Assembly: GCF_015704865.1 (NCBI RefSeq)
Contig: NZ_JADQTO010000014.1
Coordinates: 85,114-149,113, forward strand
Source of the DNA: Actinoplanes aureus
GTDB lineage: Bacteria; Actinomycetota; Actinomycetes; Mycobacteriales; Micromonosporaceae
Reading direction: 5' to 3'
DNA: 64,000 bases
Both the position numbers and the translations under genes were made by a program. Below, one piece after another: positions 41,690 through 51,200 of the stretch. A model generated the notes under the pieces. That model was given only the letters and a program-made list of their open reading frames with translations. It did not search any database and was not told where the DNA came from. Positions within the stretch are counted from its first letter, which is position 1; each line of letters opens with the position of its first letter.

Positions 41690-43681
41690 ATGAGCGAGAC
41701 ACTGGAGAATCTGTACTCCGAGACGCGGCAGTTCCCGCCGCCCGCAGACCTGGCGGCGAACGCCAACGTCAAGGCCGAGGCGTACGAGGAGGCCGCGTCC
41801 GACCGGCTCGCCTTCTGGGCTCGCCAGGCCGAGCGACTGACCTGGGCGAAGCCGTGGAACCAGGTACTGGACTGGTCCAACCCGCCGTTCGCGAAATGGT
41901 TCGTCGGCGGCGAGCTGAACATCGCGTACAACTGCGTGGACCGCCACGTCGAGGCGGGACTCGGCGACAAGGTGGCGATCCACTGGGAGGGTGAGCCCGG
42001 GGACACCCGCGCTGTCACGTACGCCGAATTGTTGAAATCGGTCAGCCAGGCCGCCAACACGCTAACCGAGCTCGGGGTCGCCGCAGGCGACCGCGTGATG
42101 ATCTACCTGCCGATGATCCCGGAAGCCGCGGTAGCGATGCTCGCCTGCGCCCGGATCGGTGCGACGCACAGCGTCGTGTTCGGCGGTTTCTCGGTGGACG
42201 CGCTGGCCACCCGGATCGAGGACGCCGCGGCCAAGGTCGTGATCACCGCGGACGGTGGGTACCGACGGGGCAAGCCGTCGGCGCTCAAGCCGACCGTGGA
42301 CGAGGCCGTGGCGCGCACCGGCAGCATCGAGCACGTGCTGGTGGTCCGCCGCACCGGCCAGGACGTCGCCTGGACCGACAAGGACAAGTGGTGGCACGAG
42401 ACGGTCGAGCAGGCCGACGCTTCGCATGTCGCGCAGCCGTTCGACTCCGAGCACCCGCTGTTCATCCTCTACACCTCGGGCACGACCGGTAAGCCGAAGG
42501 GCATCCTGCACACCACCGGCGGCTACCTGACCCAGACCTCCTACACCCACCACGCGGTCTTCGACCTCAAGCCGGAGACCGACGTCTACTGGTGCACCGC
42601 GGACATCGGCTGGGTGACCGGCCACTCCTACATCGTCTACGGCCCGCTCTCCAACGGCGCCACCCAGGTGATGTACGAGGGCACGCCGGACACCCCGGAC
42701 CGCGGCCGGTTCTGGCAGATCGTCGACAAGTACAAGGTGTCGATCCTCTACACCGCCCCGACACTGATCCGCACCATGATGAAGTGGGGCGACGACATCC
42801 CCGCCAAGTACGACCTGTCGTCGCTGCGCGTCCTGGGCAGCGTCGGTGAGCCGATCAACCCCGAGGCCTGGATGTGGTACCGGGAGCACGTCGGCCGCGA
42901 GCGCGCCCCGATCGTGGACACCTGGTGGCAGACCGAGACCGGCGCGATCATGATCTCGCCGCTGCCCGGCGTGACCTCGGCCAAGCCCGGCTCGGCGATG
43001 ACCCCGCTGCCGGGCATCAGCGCCGACGTGGTCGACGACCAGGCGCAGTCGGTACCGGACGGCGGCGGTGGTTTCCTGGTGCTGCGTGAGCCGTGGCCGT
43101 CGATGCTGCGCACCATCTGGGGCGACGACCAGCGGTTCCTGGACACGTACTGGTCGCGGTTCGGAGCCGGCTCCGACTCCTCGTCCTCCGACGAGTGGAT
43201 CTATTTCGCCGGCGACGGCGCGAAGAAGGACGAGGACGGCTCGCTCTGGCTGCTCGGCCGGGTCGACGACGTCATGCTGGTCTCCGGTCACAACATCTCC
43301 ACCACCGAGGTGGAGTCGGCACTGGTGTCGCACCCGTCGGTGGCCGAGGCGGCCGTGGTCGGCGCCACCGACCCGACCACCGGGCAGGCGATCGTCGCGT
43401 TCACCATCCCGCGCGGCAATGTGGACACTTCAGGCGATGCGGGCGAAGAGCTCATCAAGGACCTGCGCAACCACGTCGCCAAGACGCTCGGGCCGATCGC
43501 CAAGCCGCGTCAGATCATGCTCGTCCCCGAGCTGCCCAAGACCCGCTCCGGCAAGATCATGCGGCGGCTGCTGCGGGACGTCGCGGAGAACCGATCGCTG
43601 GGCGACGTGACGACGCTGCAGGACTCGGCCGTGATGGACCTGATCTCCTCCGGGATGCAGTCGGGCAAGTCCGAAGACTGA
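41690..43681 (+). CDS. acsA: Acetyl-CoA synthetase
   Basis: A 663-residue AMP-forming acetyl-CoA synthetase that activates acetate. The signature TSGTTGKPKGI lies near residue 263, the acetate/AMP region IVDTWWQTETGAIM near 410, and the C-terminal catalytic lysine in KTRSGKIMRRLLRDV (about residue 621). That lysine is the site of reversible acetylation in this family. Length is normal. ATG 41690 has GAGGAG upstream. A hairpin terminator follows. In mycobacteria acs also lies close after the pilus/ssd region. Confidence 0.97.
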   Translation: MSETLENLYSETRQFPPPADLAANANVKAEAYEEAASDRLAFWARQAERLTWAKPWNQVLDWSNPPFAKWFVGGELNIAYNCVDRHVEAGLGDKVAIHWEGEPGDTRAVTYAELLKSVSQAANTLTELGVAAGDRVMIYLPMIPEAAVAMLACARIGATHSVVFGGFSVDALATRIEDAAAKVVITADGGYRRGKPSALKPTVDEAVARTGSIEHVLVVRRTGQDVAWTDKDKWWHETVEQADASHVAQPFDSEHPLFILYTSGTTGKPKGILHTTGGYLTQTSYTHHAVFDLKPETDVYWCTADIGWVTGHSYIVYGPLSNGATQVMYEGTPDTPDRGRFWQIVDKYKVSILYTAPTLIRTMMKWGDDIPAKYDLSSLRVLGSVGEPINPEAWMWYREHVGRERAPIVDTWWQTETGAIMISPLPGVTSAKPGSAMTPLPGISADVVDDQAQSVPDGGGGFLVLREPWPSMLRTIWGDDQRFLDTYWSRFGAGSDSSSSDEWIYFAGDGAKKDEDGSLWLLGRVDDVMLVSGHNISTTEVESALVSHPSVAEAAVVGATDPTTGQAIVAFTIPRGNVDTSGDAGEELIKDLRNHVAKTLGPIAKPRQIMLVPELPKTRSGKIMRRLLRDVAENRSLGDVTTLQDSAVMDLISSGMQSGKSED

Positions 43682-43696
43682 CCGACCGCTGTCCAT

Positions 43697-43730
43697 AAAG
43701 GCTGGTGGCGCGCTTGCGCCGCCAGCCTTT
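43697..43730 (+). terminator. Terminator after acsA
   Basis: A 15-bp stem (AAAGGCTGGTGGCGC paired with GCGCCGCCAGCCTTT, one mismatch) with a four-base loop, 15 bases beyond the stop. It is followed by CGGCTTTCCC. Confidence 0.85.
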
Positions 43731-43752
43731 CGGCTTTCCCGGGGCACGCGAT

Positions 43753-43771
43753 GTTATGACCTTGCCATAAC
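43753..43771. promoter_or_regulatory. Inverted repeat upstream of the M6 protease
   Basis: GTTATG (43753-43758) and CATAAC (43766-43771) are separated by seven bases, with a second CATAAC at 43773-43778. The site lies in an A/T-richer patch 145 bases before the protease start and is a candidate operator. Confidence 0.45.
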
Positions 43772-43915
43772 ACATAACTGTTGGTCATCAATCTCGTCGC
43801 CATCTCGCACGCATCAGTTGGTTTGCATACGTTCACCTACAGTCCCGAACCCCGGGGCCGTTTGACGCCGGTCCGCTACACCCAGCGACCGGCCGCGTAA
43901 ACGGAGGTAAACGTA

Positions 43916-46321
43916 GTGCGCAAGGTGGTCGTGGGACTGCTTGGCGCCGCGATGGTCACGAGCGTCGGAGCCATGGCTCCGTCCGTGGCTGTGGCAGCGC
44001 CACCGTCAGGCCGGACTCCAGCAACAGAGGCCGAGGACTCGCGCCCGGCCGATGACCTGCCGCACCCTCTCGAGGACAAGCGCCGCGCTCTGCGCGAGCA
44101 GGCGGTCTCCGAGGTGGTCAGCGGGGACGCCAAGGTTGAGACCCGCAACGGCAGCAAGGTGGTCAACCTGGGCCGGACGTACGGAAACGGCGGCTTCGGC
44201 CATCCCGGCAAGAACCAGTACGTCGAGCTCGAACGCAAGCAGACCGACCGGATCTTCGTAATCCTGACCGAGTTCGGCAACGAGCGTCACCCGGACTTCC
44301 CGGACAAGGACACGACGCCGCAGTTTGCGGGCCCCGCGACGTTCGACGGTCCTCTGCACAACGCCATCCCGGAGCCAGACCGCACGGTCGACAACTCCAC
44401 CATCTGGCAGAAGGACTACTCGCAGGAGTACTACCAGAAGCTGTACTTCGGCACCGGCAAGAACGTCGAGTCGGTCAAGACCTACTTCGAGACTCAATCG
44501 TCCGGTCGCTACAGCGTCGACGGCAAGGTCACCGACTGGGTCAAGGTCAAGTACAACGAGGGCCGCTACGGGCGGTCCAACGACAACCCGGCAGACGCCA
44601 ACGGGGACGACCCGGCCGTCTGCGCCAGCAGCAACTGCCAGAACGTCTGGGCACTCGTGCGCGACGCCGCCACCCAGTGGGTCGCGGACCAGCAGGCCGC
44701 CGGCAAGACCGACGCCGAGATCGCGGCGGACATGAAGTCGTTCGACCAGCACGACCGGTACGACTTCGACGGCGACGGCAACTTCAACGAATCGGACGGC
44801 TACATCGACCACTTCCAGATCGTCCACTCCGGCGGTGACCAGGCCGACGGTGACCCGTGGCAGGGTGAGGACGCGATCTGGAGCCACCGCTGGTACGCGT
44901 ACGTGACCGACCAGGGCCGCACCGGCCCGGCCGGCAACCTGCTCGGCGGCACCCAGATCGGCAACACCGGCATCTGGATCGGTGACTACACCGTCCAGCC
45001 GGAGAACGGCGGCCTCAGCGTTTTCGTGCACGAGTACGCGCACGACCTCGGCCTGCCGGATGACTACGACACCAGTGGTCTGGGCGACAACAACAGCGAG
45101 TACTGGACGCTGATGGCGCAGAGCCGCCTCGGCGCCAAGGGCGACCAGGGCATCGGCACCCGCCCGGGTGACCTCGGTGCCTGGAACAAGCTCCAGCTCG
45201 GCTGGCTCGACTACGAGTCGGTGGACGCGGGCAAGAAGAAGATCGTCAAGCTCGGCCCGGAGGAATACAACACCGAGAAGAAGCAGGCTCTGGTGGTCAA
45301 CCTTCCGGACAAGAAAGTCACCCGGGACCTGGGCCAGCCGGCCGCCGGAGCGAAGCAGTTCTTCTCCGGCAACGCCGACAACCTGAAGAACTCGCTCTCC
45401 AAGACGGTCGACCTCACCGGCAAGTCCACGGCGAGTTTGACGCTCAAGGGCCGGTACGCGATCGAGGCCGAGTACGACTATCTCTACTTCGAGGCGTCGA
45501 CCGACGGCGGAGCGACCTGGACCAAGCTCGACGGCACCGTGGCCGGTGCACCGTTCGTGAAGGACGGCAGCGGTAGCCCGGCGATCAGCGGCACCAGCGA
45601 CAACGCCTGGGTCGACATCGCGGTCCCGCTGGACGCGTACGCGGGCAAGAAAATCGACCTCCGTCTGTACTACGTGACCGACGGCGGCGTCTCCGAGGGT
45701 GGCTTCTTCGGTGACGAGCTGACCGTCACGGCCGACGGCGTGGCCGAGGTCGACGGCGCCGAGAGCACCTCCACCTGGACCCTCGACGGGTTCAGCATCG
45801 TCGCCGCCACGGCTACCGACAGCTTCAAGCACTACTACATCGCCGGCTACCGGAGCTACACCTCGTACGACAAGTACCTGGCGACCGGCCCGTACAACTT
45901 CGGCTGGGCGGACACCAAGCCGGACTGGGTGGAGCACTACAACTACCAGACCGGCCTGCTGATCTCCTACTGGGACACTTCCCAGGCGGACAACAACACC
46001 AACGTGCACCCGGGCGAGGGGCTCAACCTCTACATCGACGCGCACCCGAAGCCGCTGATGAACCCCACCGGGGTTCCGTGGCGGTCCCGTGTCCAGGTCT
46101 ACGACGCTCCGTTCAGCCTCTACCCGACCGACGGGATGAAGCTGCACCTGAACGGCGCGGAGTCGGTCATCAAGCCGCAGCTCGGTGACCCGATCTTCAA
46201 CGACAAGGACAAGTACTTCTACGAGGAGCTGCCGAACCACGGCGTCAAGCTGCCGGCGCTCGGCGTCAAGATCGCCGTCCTGACTCAGGTCGGCACCTCG
46301 ATGAACGTCGCCGTCTACTGA
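43916..46321 (+). CDS. Secreted M6-family metalloprotease (immune inhibitor A type)
   Basis: An 801-residue exported zinc protease. A Sec signal peptide covers residues 1-28 (VVVGLLGAAMVTSVGAMAPS, cleavage near AVA-AP), followed by a propeptide. The catalytic motif VHEYAHDLGLPDDYD (HExxHxxGxxD) is near residue 371. Upstream, DFDGDGNFNESDGYIDHFQ is a calcium-site-like loop typical of the family. The C-terminal half holds beta-sandwich domains. Substrates are extracellular proteins. GTG 43916 lies seven bases after GGAGGT. A strong terminator follows. Confidence 0.95.
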   Translation: MRKVVVGLLGAAMVTSVGAMAPSVAVAAPPSGRTPATEAEDSRPADDLPHPLEDKRRALREQAVSEVVSGDAKVETRNGSKVVNLGRTYGNGGFGHPGKNQYVELERKQTDRIFVILTEFGNERHPDFPDKDTTPQFAGPATFDGPLHNAIPEPDRTVDNSTIWQKDYSQEYYQKLYFGTGKNVESVKTYFETQSSGRYSVDGKVTDWVKVKYNEGRYGRSNDNPADANGDDPAVCASSNCQNVWALVRDAATQWVADQQAAGKTDAEIAADMKSFDQHDRYDFDGDGNFNESDGYIDHFQIVHSGGDQADGDPWQGEDAIWSHRWYAYVTDQGRTGPAGNLLGGTQIGNTGIWIGDYTVQPENGGLSVFVHEYAHDLGLPDDYDTSGLGDNNSEYWTLMAQSRLGAKGDQGIGTRPGDLGAWNKLQLGWLDYESVDAGKKKIVKLGPEEYNTEKKQALVVNLPDKKVTRDLGQPAAGAKQFFSGNADNLKNSLSKTVDLTGKSTASLTLKGRYAIEAEYDYLYFEASTDGGATWTKLDGTVAGAPFVKDGSGSPAISGTSDNAWVDIAVPLDAYAGKKIDLRLYYVTDGGVSEGGFFGDELTVTADGVAEVDGAESTSTWTLDGFSIVAATATDSFKHYYIAGYRSYTSYDKYLATGPYNFGWADTKPDWVEHYNYQTGLLISYWDTSQADNNTNVHPGEGLNLYIDAHPKPLMNPTGVPWRSRVQVYDAPFSLYPTDGMKLHLNGAESVIKPQLGDPIFNDKDKYFYEELPNHGVKLPALGVKIAVLTQVGTSMNVAVY

Positions 46322-46333
46322 GCCGACGTTTCC

Positions 46334-46367
46334 GCGGCGCCCGGGGAGTTCGCTCCCCGGGCGCCGC
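46334..46367 (+). terminator. Terminator after the M6 protease gene
   Basis: A perfect 15-bp stem GCGGCGCCCGGGGAG/CTCCCCGGGCGCCGC with a TTCG tetraloop, followed by CCCCTTT. It lies 13 bases after the stop. Confidence 0.92.
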
Positions 46368-46436
46368 CCCCTTTGCGGAACCGATCAAAGCCGCGTGTAG
46401 TCCTATACGGGGCGCTTCCGCGGGAAGGATGTAAAG

Positions 46437-46925
46437 ATGCGCGATCACGCAACGTTCCGGATCGGCCTGGCCATGGTCGCCGGAGCCATCCTGGCCGGGT
46501 GCGCGGAGAACGGAGGCCCAGCGAGTACGGCCGCCGCACCGTCGTCAGCGACTCCGTCCCCTTCTGCCGTCTCACCGTCCGCGGTCCCGCCTTCCGCTGT
46601 GCCGCCGTCCGCTGGGCCGTCACCGGCCCGGTCAACGGACCCCACAGCGCTTCCCACGATCACCAAGACGGCGAAGCCGCCCAGGGAACCCACCGACAAC
46701 CTGCCGACGACGGGCTGGGTCGCCGGCATGGTCACCCGAGGCGGCACCGGTCCCTGCTACGGCCTGATCGCCGACGACGGCACCCGGTACGCCCTGTACT
46801 CCACCGGCGGCACCGAGCTGACCAAGGGCGAACGGGTCAAGGTGAAGCTCGAGCCATCGATGCTGCGGATCTACTGCGGTCCCGGGGCGCTCATGACGAT
46901 GCTCGAAGTCGAGCGAATCAAATGA
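46437..46925 (+). CDS. Putative lipoprotein with Pro/Ser-rich linker
   Basis: A 162-residue lipoprotein. The signal GLAMVAGAILAGC ends in the lipobox ILAGC, with the lipidated Cys at residue 22. A low-complexity linker of SAVPPSA repeats follows (about residues 35-70). A C-terminal ~70-residue domain starts GWVAGMVTRGGTGPCYGLIA and contains two cysteines (about 107 and 149) that could form a disulfide; it looks like a small beta-barrel. The function is unknown. ATG 46437 has GGAAGG nine bases upstream. Confidence 0.8.
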   Translation: MRDHATFRIGLAMVAGAILAGCAENGGPASTAAAPSSATPSPSAVSPSAVPPSAVPPSAGPSPARSTDPTALPTITKTAKPPREPTDNLPTTGWVAGMVTRGGTGPCYGLIADDGTRYALYSTGGTELTKGERVKVKLEPSMLRIYCGPGALMTMLEVERIK

Positions 46926-46991
46926 TCACGGCAGGGTTCTTCTTCGCCACTGCCTGGCATCGACGGTGACAACGGCGCTTAGGCTGACGGC

Positions 46992-47918
46992 ATGGGCGGT
47001 CTGGTGGACGAGTCGGTTGTGCTGACGGAGGGGCCCTGGAGCCACCGGTTCGTCGGCGCCAACGGCAGCCGGTTCCACGTCGCGGAGGTGGGGACCGGCC
47101 CGCTCGTGCTCTTCCTGCACGGCTTCCCGGAATTCTGGTGGGCCTGGCACGACATCATGACCCGCGTCGCGGACGCGGGCTTCCGCGCGGCGGCCATCGA
47201 CCTGCGCGGATACGGCGCCAGCGACAAACCACCCCGGGGGTACGACGGCTACACGATGGCCGCCGACGTCACCGGTCTGATCCGCGCACTCGGTGAGCGG
47301 TCCGCGACCGTGGTCGGCGCCGGAGCGGGCGGGATGATCGGATGGGCGGCCGCGTCCTTCCACCCCAAGCTGGTCAACCGGCTGGTGGTGCTCGGTGCGG
47401 CACATCCGCTGCGGCTGCGAGCCGCTCTCTTCGCCGATCCGCGGGGCCAGTTCACGGCTTCCGCCACCGTCCTGCGTTTCCAGGTTCCACGTTTCGAACA
47501 TGTGCTGACCCGCGACGACGCGGCGCTGGTCGGCGAGTTGATGACCCAGTGGAGCAGCCCGCAGTGGGCGATCACCCCGGAGTTCGGTGAGTACTCGGCA
47601 CGCTGCCGGGAGGCCATGCAGATCCCGCAGGCGGCGTTCTGCGCGCTTGAGGCATACCGGTGGGTGGCACGGAGTGCGTTGCGGCTCCAGGGCTACCGGT
47701 TCGTCAAGTTGATGCAGCGGCCATCCAGCGTGCCGACACTCCAGCTGCACGGCGCCCGGGACACGGCGGTGCTGCCCCGCACCGCCCAGGGCTCAGGGCG
47801 GTATGTGACCGCACCCTACGAGTGGCGCCTGATCCCGGACGCCGGACACTTCCTGCACCAGGAGGCGCCGGACGTGGTGACCGGCGAGATCCTCCGGTGG
47901 CTCAAGACCCCGGTCTGA
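46992..47918 (+). CDS. Alpha/beta-hydrolase, epoxide hydrolase-like, nucleophile missing
   Basis: A 308-residue alpha/beta-hydrolase. The oxyanion-hole motif HGFPEFWWAW (about residue 42) and the helper sequence LRGYGASDKPP are as in epoxide hydrolases. The nucleophile elbow, however, reads VVGAGAGGMIGW, with Gly where the Asp (or Ser) should be. The acid (LHGARDTAVLP) and the histidine (DAGHFLHQEAP) are kept. In mycobacteria an EphE-type gene also lies near acs. The protein may be non-catalytic or use another mechanism. Confidence 0.85.
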   Translation: MGGLVDESVVLTEGPWSHRFVGANGSRFHVAEVGTGPLVLFLHGFPEFWWAWHDIMTRVADAGFRAAAIDLRGYGASDKPPRGYDGYTMAADVTGLIRALGERSATVVGAGAGGMIGWAAASFHPKLVNRLVVLGAAHPLRLRAALFADPRGQFTASATVLRFQVPRFEHVLTRDDAALVGELMTQWSSPQWAITPEFGEYSARCREAMQIPQAAFCALEAYRWVARSALRLQGYRFVKLMQRPSSVPTLQLHGARDTAVLPRTAQGSGRYVTAPYEWRLIPDAGHFLHQEAPDVVTGEILRWLKTPV

Positions 47919-47922
47919 GTCC

Positions 47923-48285
47923 TCAGATGCGGTGCTCGTACCGGTCGCGGACCTCGTGGGCCGGTGCCCAACCCTGGTACACGCCGTAGTCGAACTCCTC
48001 CAGGCCCAGCCGGCGGGCCACCGGAGCACGCCCGCCGGTGTACTCCAGGCGCAGCCAGCTGTCCGCCTCGGCCAGCACGATGAACGGTTCGCCGCGCCAC
48101 GTGCAGAGCGTCCGCACGTACGCGATCTCCTCGTACTCGTCCGGCTCCAGCACCCGCACGTAGCGGCCCGGCTTGACCTCCTGGAAGCCTTCGGCCGGGT
48201 TTGTCGCATAAATGCGGACCCGGTCCCCTTCGGGAGCAGCGTCGTATTCCTGCCCCTGCCAGGTCACCACATAGCCGTCACGCAT
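47923..48285 (-). CDS. Unknown small protein coupled to the giant SseB-like gene
   Basis: A 120-residue soluble protein beginning MRDGYVVTWQGQEYDAAPEG. It appears beta-rich and acidic, with many Tyr/Trp/Arg residues, and ends GWAPAHEVRDRYEHRI. I recognise no family. Its ATG overlaps the stop of the 48285-51917 gene by one base (TGATG), so the two are translated together. The size, acidity and coupling behind a large possibly exported protein fit an immunity or chaperone-type partner, but this is inference only. Confidence 0.75.
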   Translation of the reverse strand: MRDGYVVTWQGQEYDAAPEGDRVRIYATNPAEGFQEVKPGRYVRVLEPDEYEEIAYVRTLCTWRGEPFIVLAEADSWLRLEYTGGRAPVARRLGLEEFDYGVYQGWAPAHEVRDRYEHRI

Positions 48286-51200
48286 CAGTGCTCACCCACC
48301 CGGCGCCACAACGGTCCATCCGCGTCGAAGATCGCCAGCATCCGCTCGTTGCCGTCCGCGTCGATGCGCCACAGCTGCGCCCCATGCGGCAGCCGGACGC
48401 TGTCCACCTTGAACTCGGCGATGACGTCGCGGCCCTCACCCGGCGCGAAGCCGTTGCCCCGGAACGGCGGCCGCTCGATCACCCAGCCGTCCATGGCCCG
48501 CAGCGCCTGCTCGGTCTGCCCGCCGTACGGAATCCGGTACAGGCTGGGCCGGTAGGCCGGCCAGCGCAGCACGAAGGCCTCCTTGGCGTCCGGCTGGAAC
48601 GGCGAGGAGTCGAAGTAAAGGCCGAGCGCGGCGAACAGCTCCGCGGGAGTACGCAGATGCTCGACCTCGGAAGCCCGGTGCACGAACCCCGCGACCCGGT
48701 CGTAGCCGCGATCCAGGTAGTAGTCGACCTGCTCCGCCGAGATGGTCTTCTGCATGACCGTCGCCGACTGCGCCTCATCGCTGGCGGGCTCCGGTGCCGG
48801 AATCGGCGCCGCCCCGCCATCGGCAACCGGCCCGTCGACCGGCTCGGCGCCGAGACCGGCTTCGGTGGCCCAGTTGGCCAACGCGATGATCTGCGTGCCC
48901 GGGTACTTCGCGCCGACCGGTGTGCCCGGGTTGACCGCGAACGACCAGGCCGGATCGGGCCAGTTACGGATCAGCTCGTAGAACCGCACCCCGACCGTGC
49001 GAGTCGGCTCACCGAAGTGCTCGGAGAGCCGGTCCTTGCTGGTGAAGACGATCAAGAAGCGCTCGCCCTCGACCTCCTCGGGCAGGAACGCGAAGCCGGA
49101 CTCACCGGGCGCGCTGCCCGGACGGGAGTGGTTCGCGACCGGCACGAGAACGTTTGCCAGCAGCAGCGTGGAGAGGAAGACGTCGGTGTTACCGGCGTCG
49201 GCGGCCTCCCGCAGCTCCCGCTCCACGTCGTTGGCCGGAACGAAGTCCTCCGCGGCCTGACTCCGCTGCGCCGGGCCGTTGGCCTGAATCCGGGAGCCCG
49301 TGTCCGAACCCGCGACGCCGAGCCCGGAGCCCCCGCCGGCCGAACCGTAGCCACCCGGCCCGATCGACAGGGCCTGGGTGGTGAAGGCCGAGGAGCCGTA
49401 GCCCTGCGTCGCGTAGGCGGCCGCTGGGCTGCCCTGCGGAGGCATACCCGGGATGGAAGGCGCGGGATTGTCGTAGCCGAGCGCGGAGCTGCTTTGAGCG
49501 GCACCGAACCCGGATCCGGCTTGGGCGCCGCCGAACGACGGGCCTGCCTGAGGACCGCCGATCCCGGGCTGAGCTCCACCGAACGACGAGCCTCCCTGAG
49601 CCCCACCGAACGACGGCCCGGGCTGGGTTCCGCCGAACGGCGCGCCGGGCGCAGGCTGTCCCATAGGAGCGGGCGCGGGGCCTCCCGGAGCCGGACTTCC
49701 CGGGGCCGGAGAGGCGTAAGCGGACCCGGCGCCGCCCGAAGTGGGAGCTCCGGAGATCGGCGAGTTCTGACCGAACGCAGGACTTCCTGGAGCGGAGCTG
49801 ATCGGCGCGCCGGATCCGCCGCCGGGACGGAACCCGCCGGCCGGGCTTGCCGGGGTAGCCGGGCTGTAGCCGGGCGCCGATGCGGCAGGGCCGTAGCCGC
49901 CCGCGTCTTGACCGGGGTAGCCGGACACACCGGACGCGGGCGCGCTCCGATCGACACCAGCAGCGCCCGGAATGACCGGCGGCACCAGGGCAGGTTTGAC
50001 GGCTGGCGCAGGCTGCCGTTCGCCACCCGCTCCCGGGGAGTGCGGCTGAATCGACGGTGCCGGGCCGGACGGGCCGAATCGGTCACTCTCCGCCGGAGGC
50101 TGACGATCCTGCTGGTACCCGGCCTGGTTTGGGGCCGGCTGACGGCCGGAGCCAAGGGCCTGCGCGGCGGCAGCCATCGAGGTCGGACGCTCCGACGGCG
50201 GAGGGACCTGGCGCCGCGGCAGCGGGCTGCCCGGGCCGCTGGAACCACCCAGTTCGCCAGAACCACCGGGTCCGGCAGAACCACCCGGTCCGCCGGAAAC
50301 ACCGGGACCACCGGAAACACCCGGGCCGCCGGCGCCGCTCGTCGGCCCCGGCGCGCCCTGCGCTGCGGCGGCCTGCGGTGACGCCGGTCCCTGCGGGAAC
50401 CCCGCCGTAGAGGCCGAAGCGGCAGGGCCGAAGCCTGACGAAGGCGGCGCCGTGCCCGCCGAACCGGTGGGCACAAAGCCCGGCATGCTCGAAAGCTGCC
50501 CAGCACCGGCCGACTGACCGGGCTGTCGCCGGGGCAGTGCCTCGCGAGCACCTCCGGCGGGCGAACCAGTAGCGGATCCCCCGGCTCCCGGCGTCGACCA
50601 GTTGGGAGCGAACGAGGTCTCAGCCGGATCGTAGGGCGTGACGTGCTCGGGGACCGGAGGAGTGTTGGCCATCGGTGTCCGCACCGGCAACGGCGCCTTC
50701 AGGTCCTGCAGCGGCCCGCGAGGGTCTTGGTCGGGGTTGAACGGCATGGCCGCCTTGTCCCAGCCCGGCGTCGCCATGCCCGGACCCGCTCCCGGACGTC
50801 CGGGAGCCGGCGCACCGGAGGCAGGCGCTGCGCCCGGCGGCATGCCGCTCGGGCTCGGAGGCACCGCCGGAGGTTGATACGCCGCCGGGGTGACCAGGCT
50901 CGAAGGATCTCCGGAAGGAGGCGTCCGCAACGGCGGGCCTGCGGGACCGCCGGAAGTAGGAGCACGCCCCGGCAGTCCACTCGGTGCCGGCAATCCCGGG
51001 CTCCGCTGGGGCAGTCCACCCGGTCCCATCGGAGCCTGTCCGCCGACAGAACTGCCGGGCCCACCCGGGCCGCCGGCGAAACCACCAGGCCCGCCGGGGC
51101 CACCCGGAGCACCGACCAGCCCGCCAGGGCCACTCGGCGCGCCCGCCAGCCCGCCAGGGCCATTCGGAGCGCCTGCCAGCCCGCTGGGGCTGGCCGGAGC

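Noticed and set aside
48201..50381. 726-codon + strand open frame opposite the giant SseB-like gene
   Set aside because: It is low-complexity Arg/Gly/Ser sequence created by the antisense of Gly/Pro-rich codons, with no ribosome site and no domain.
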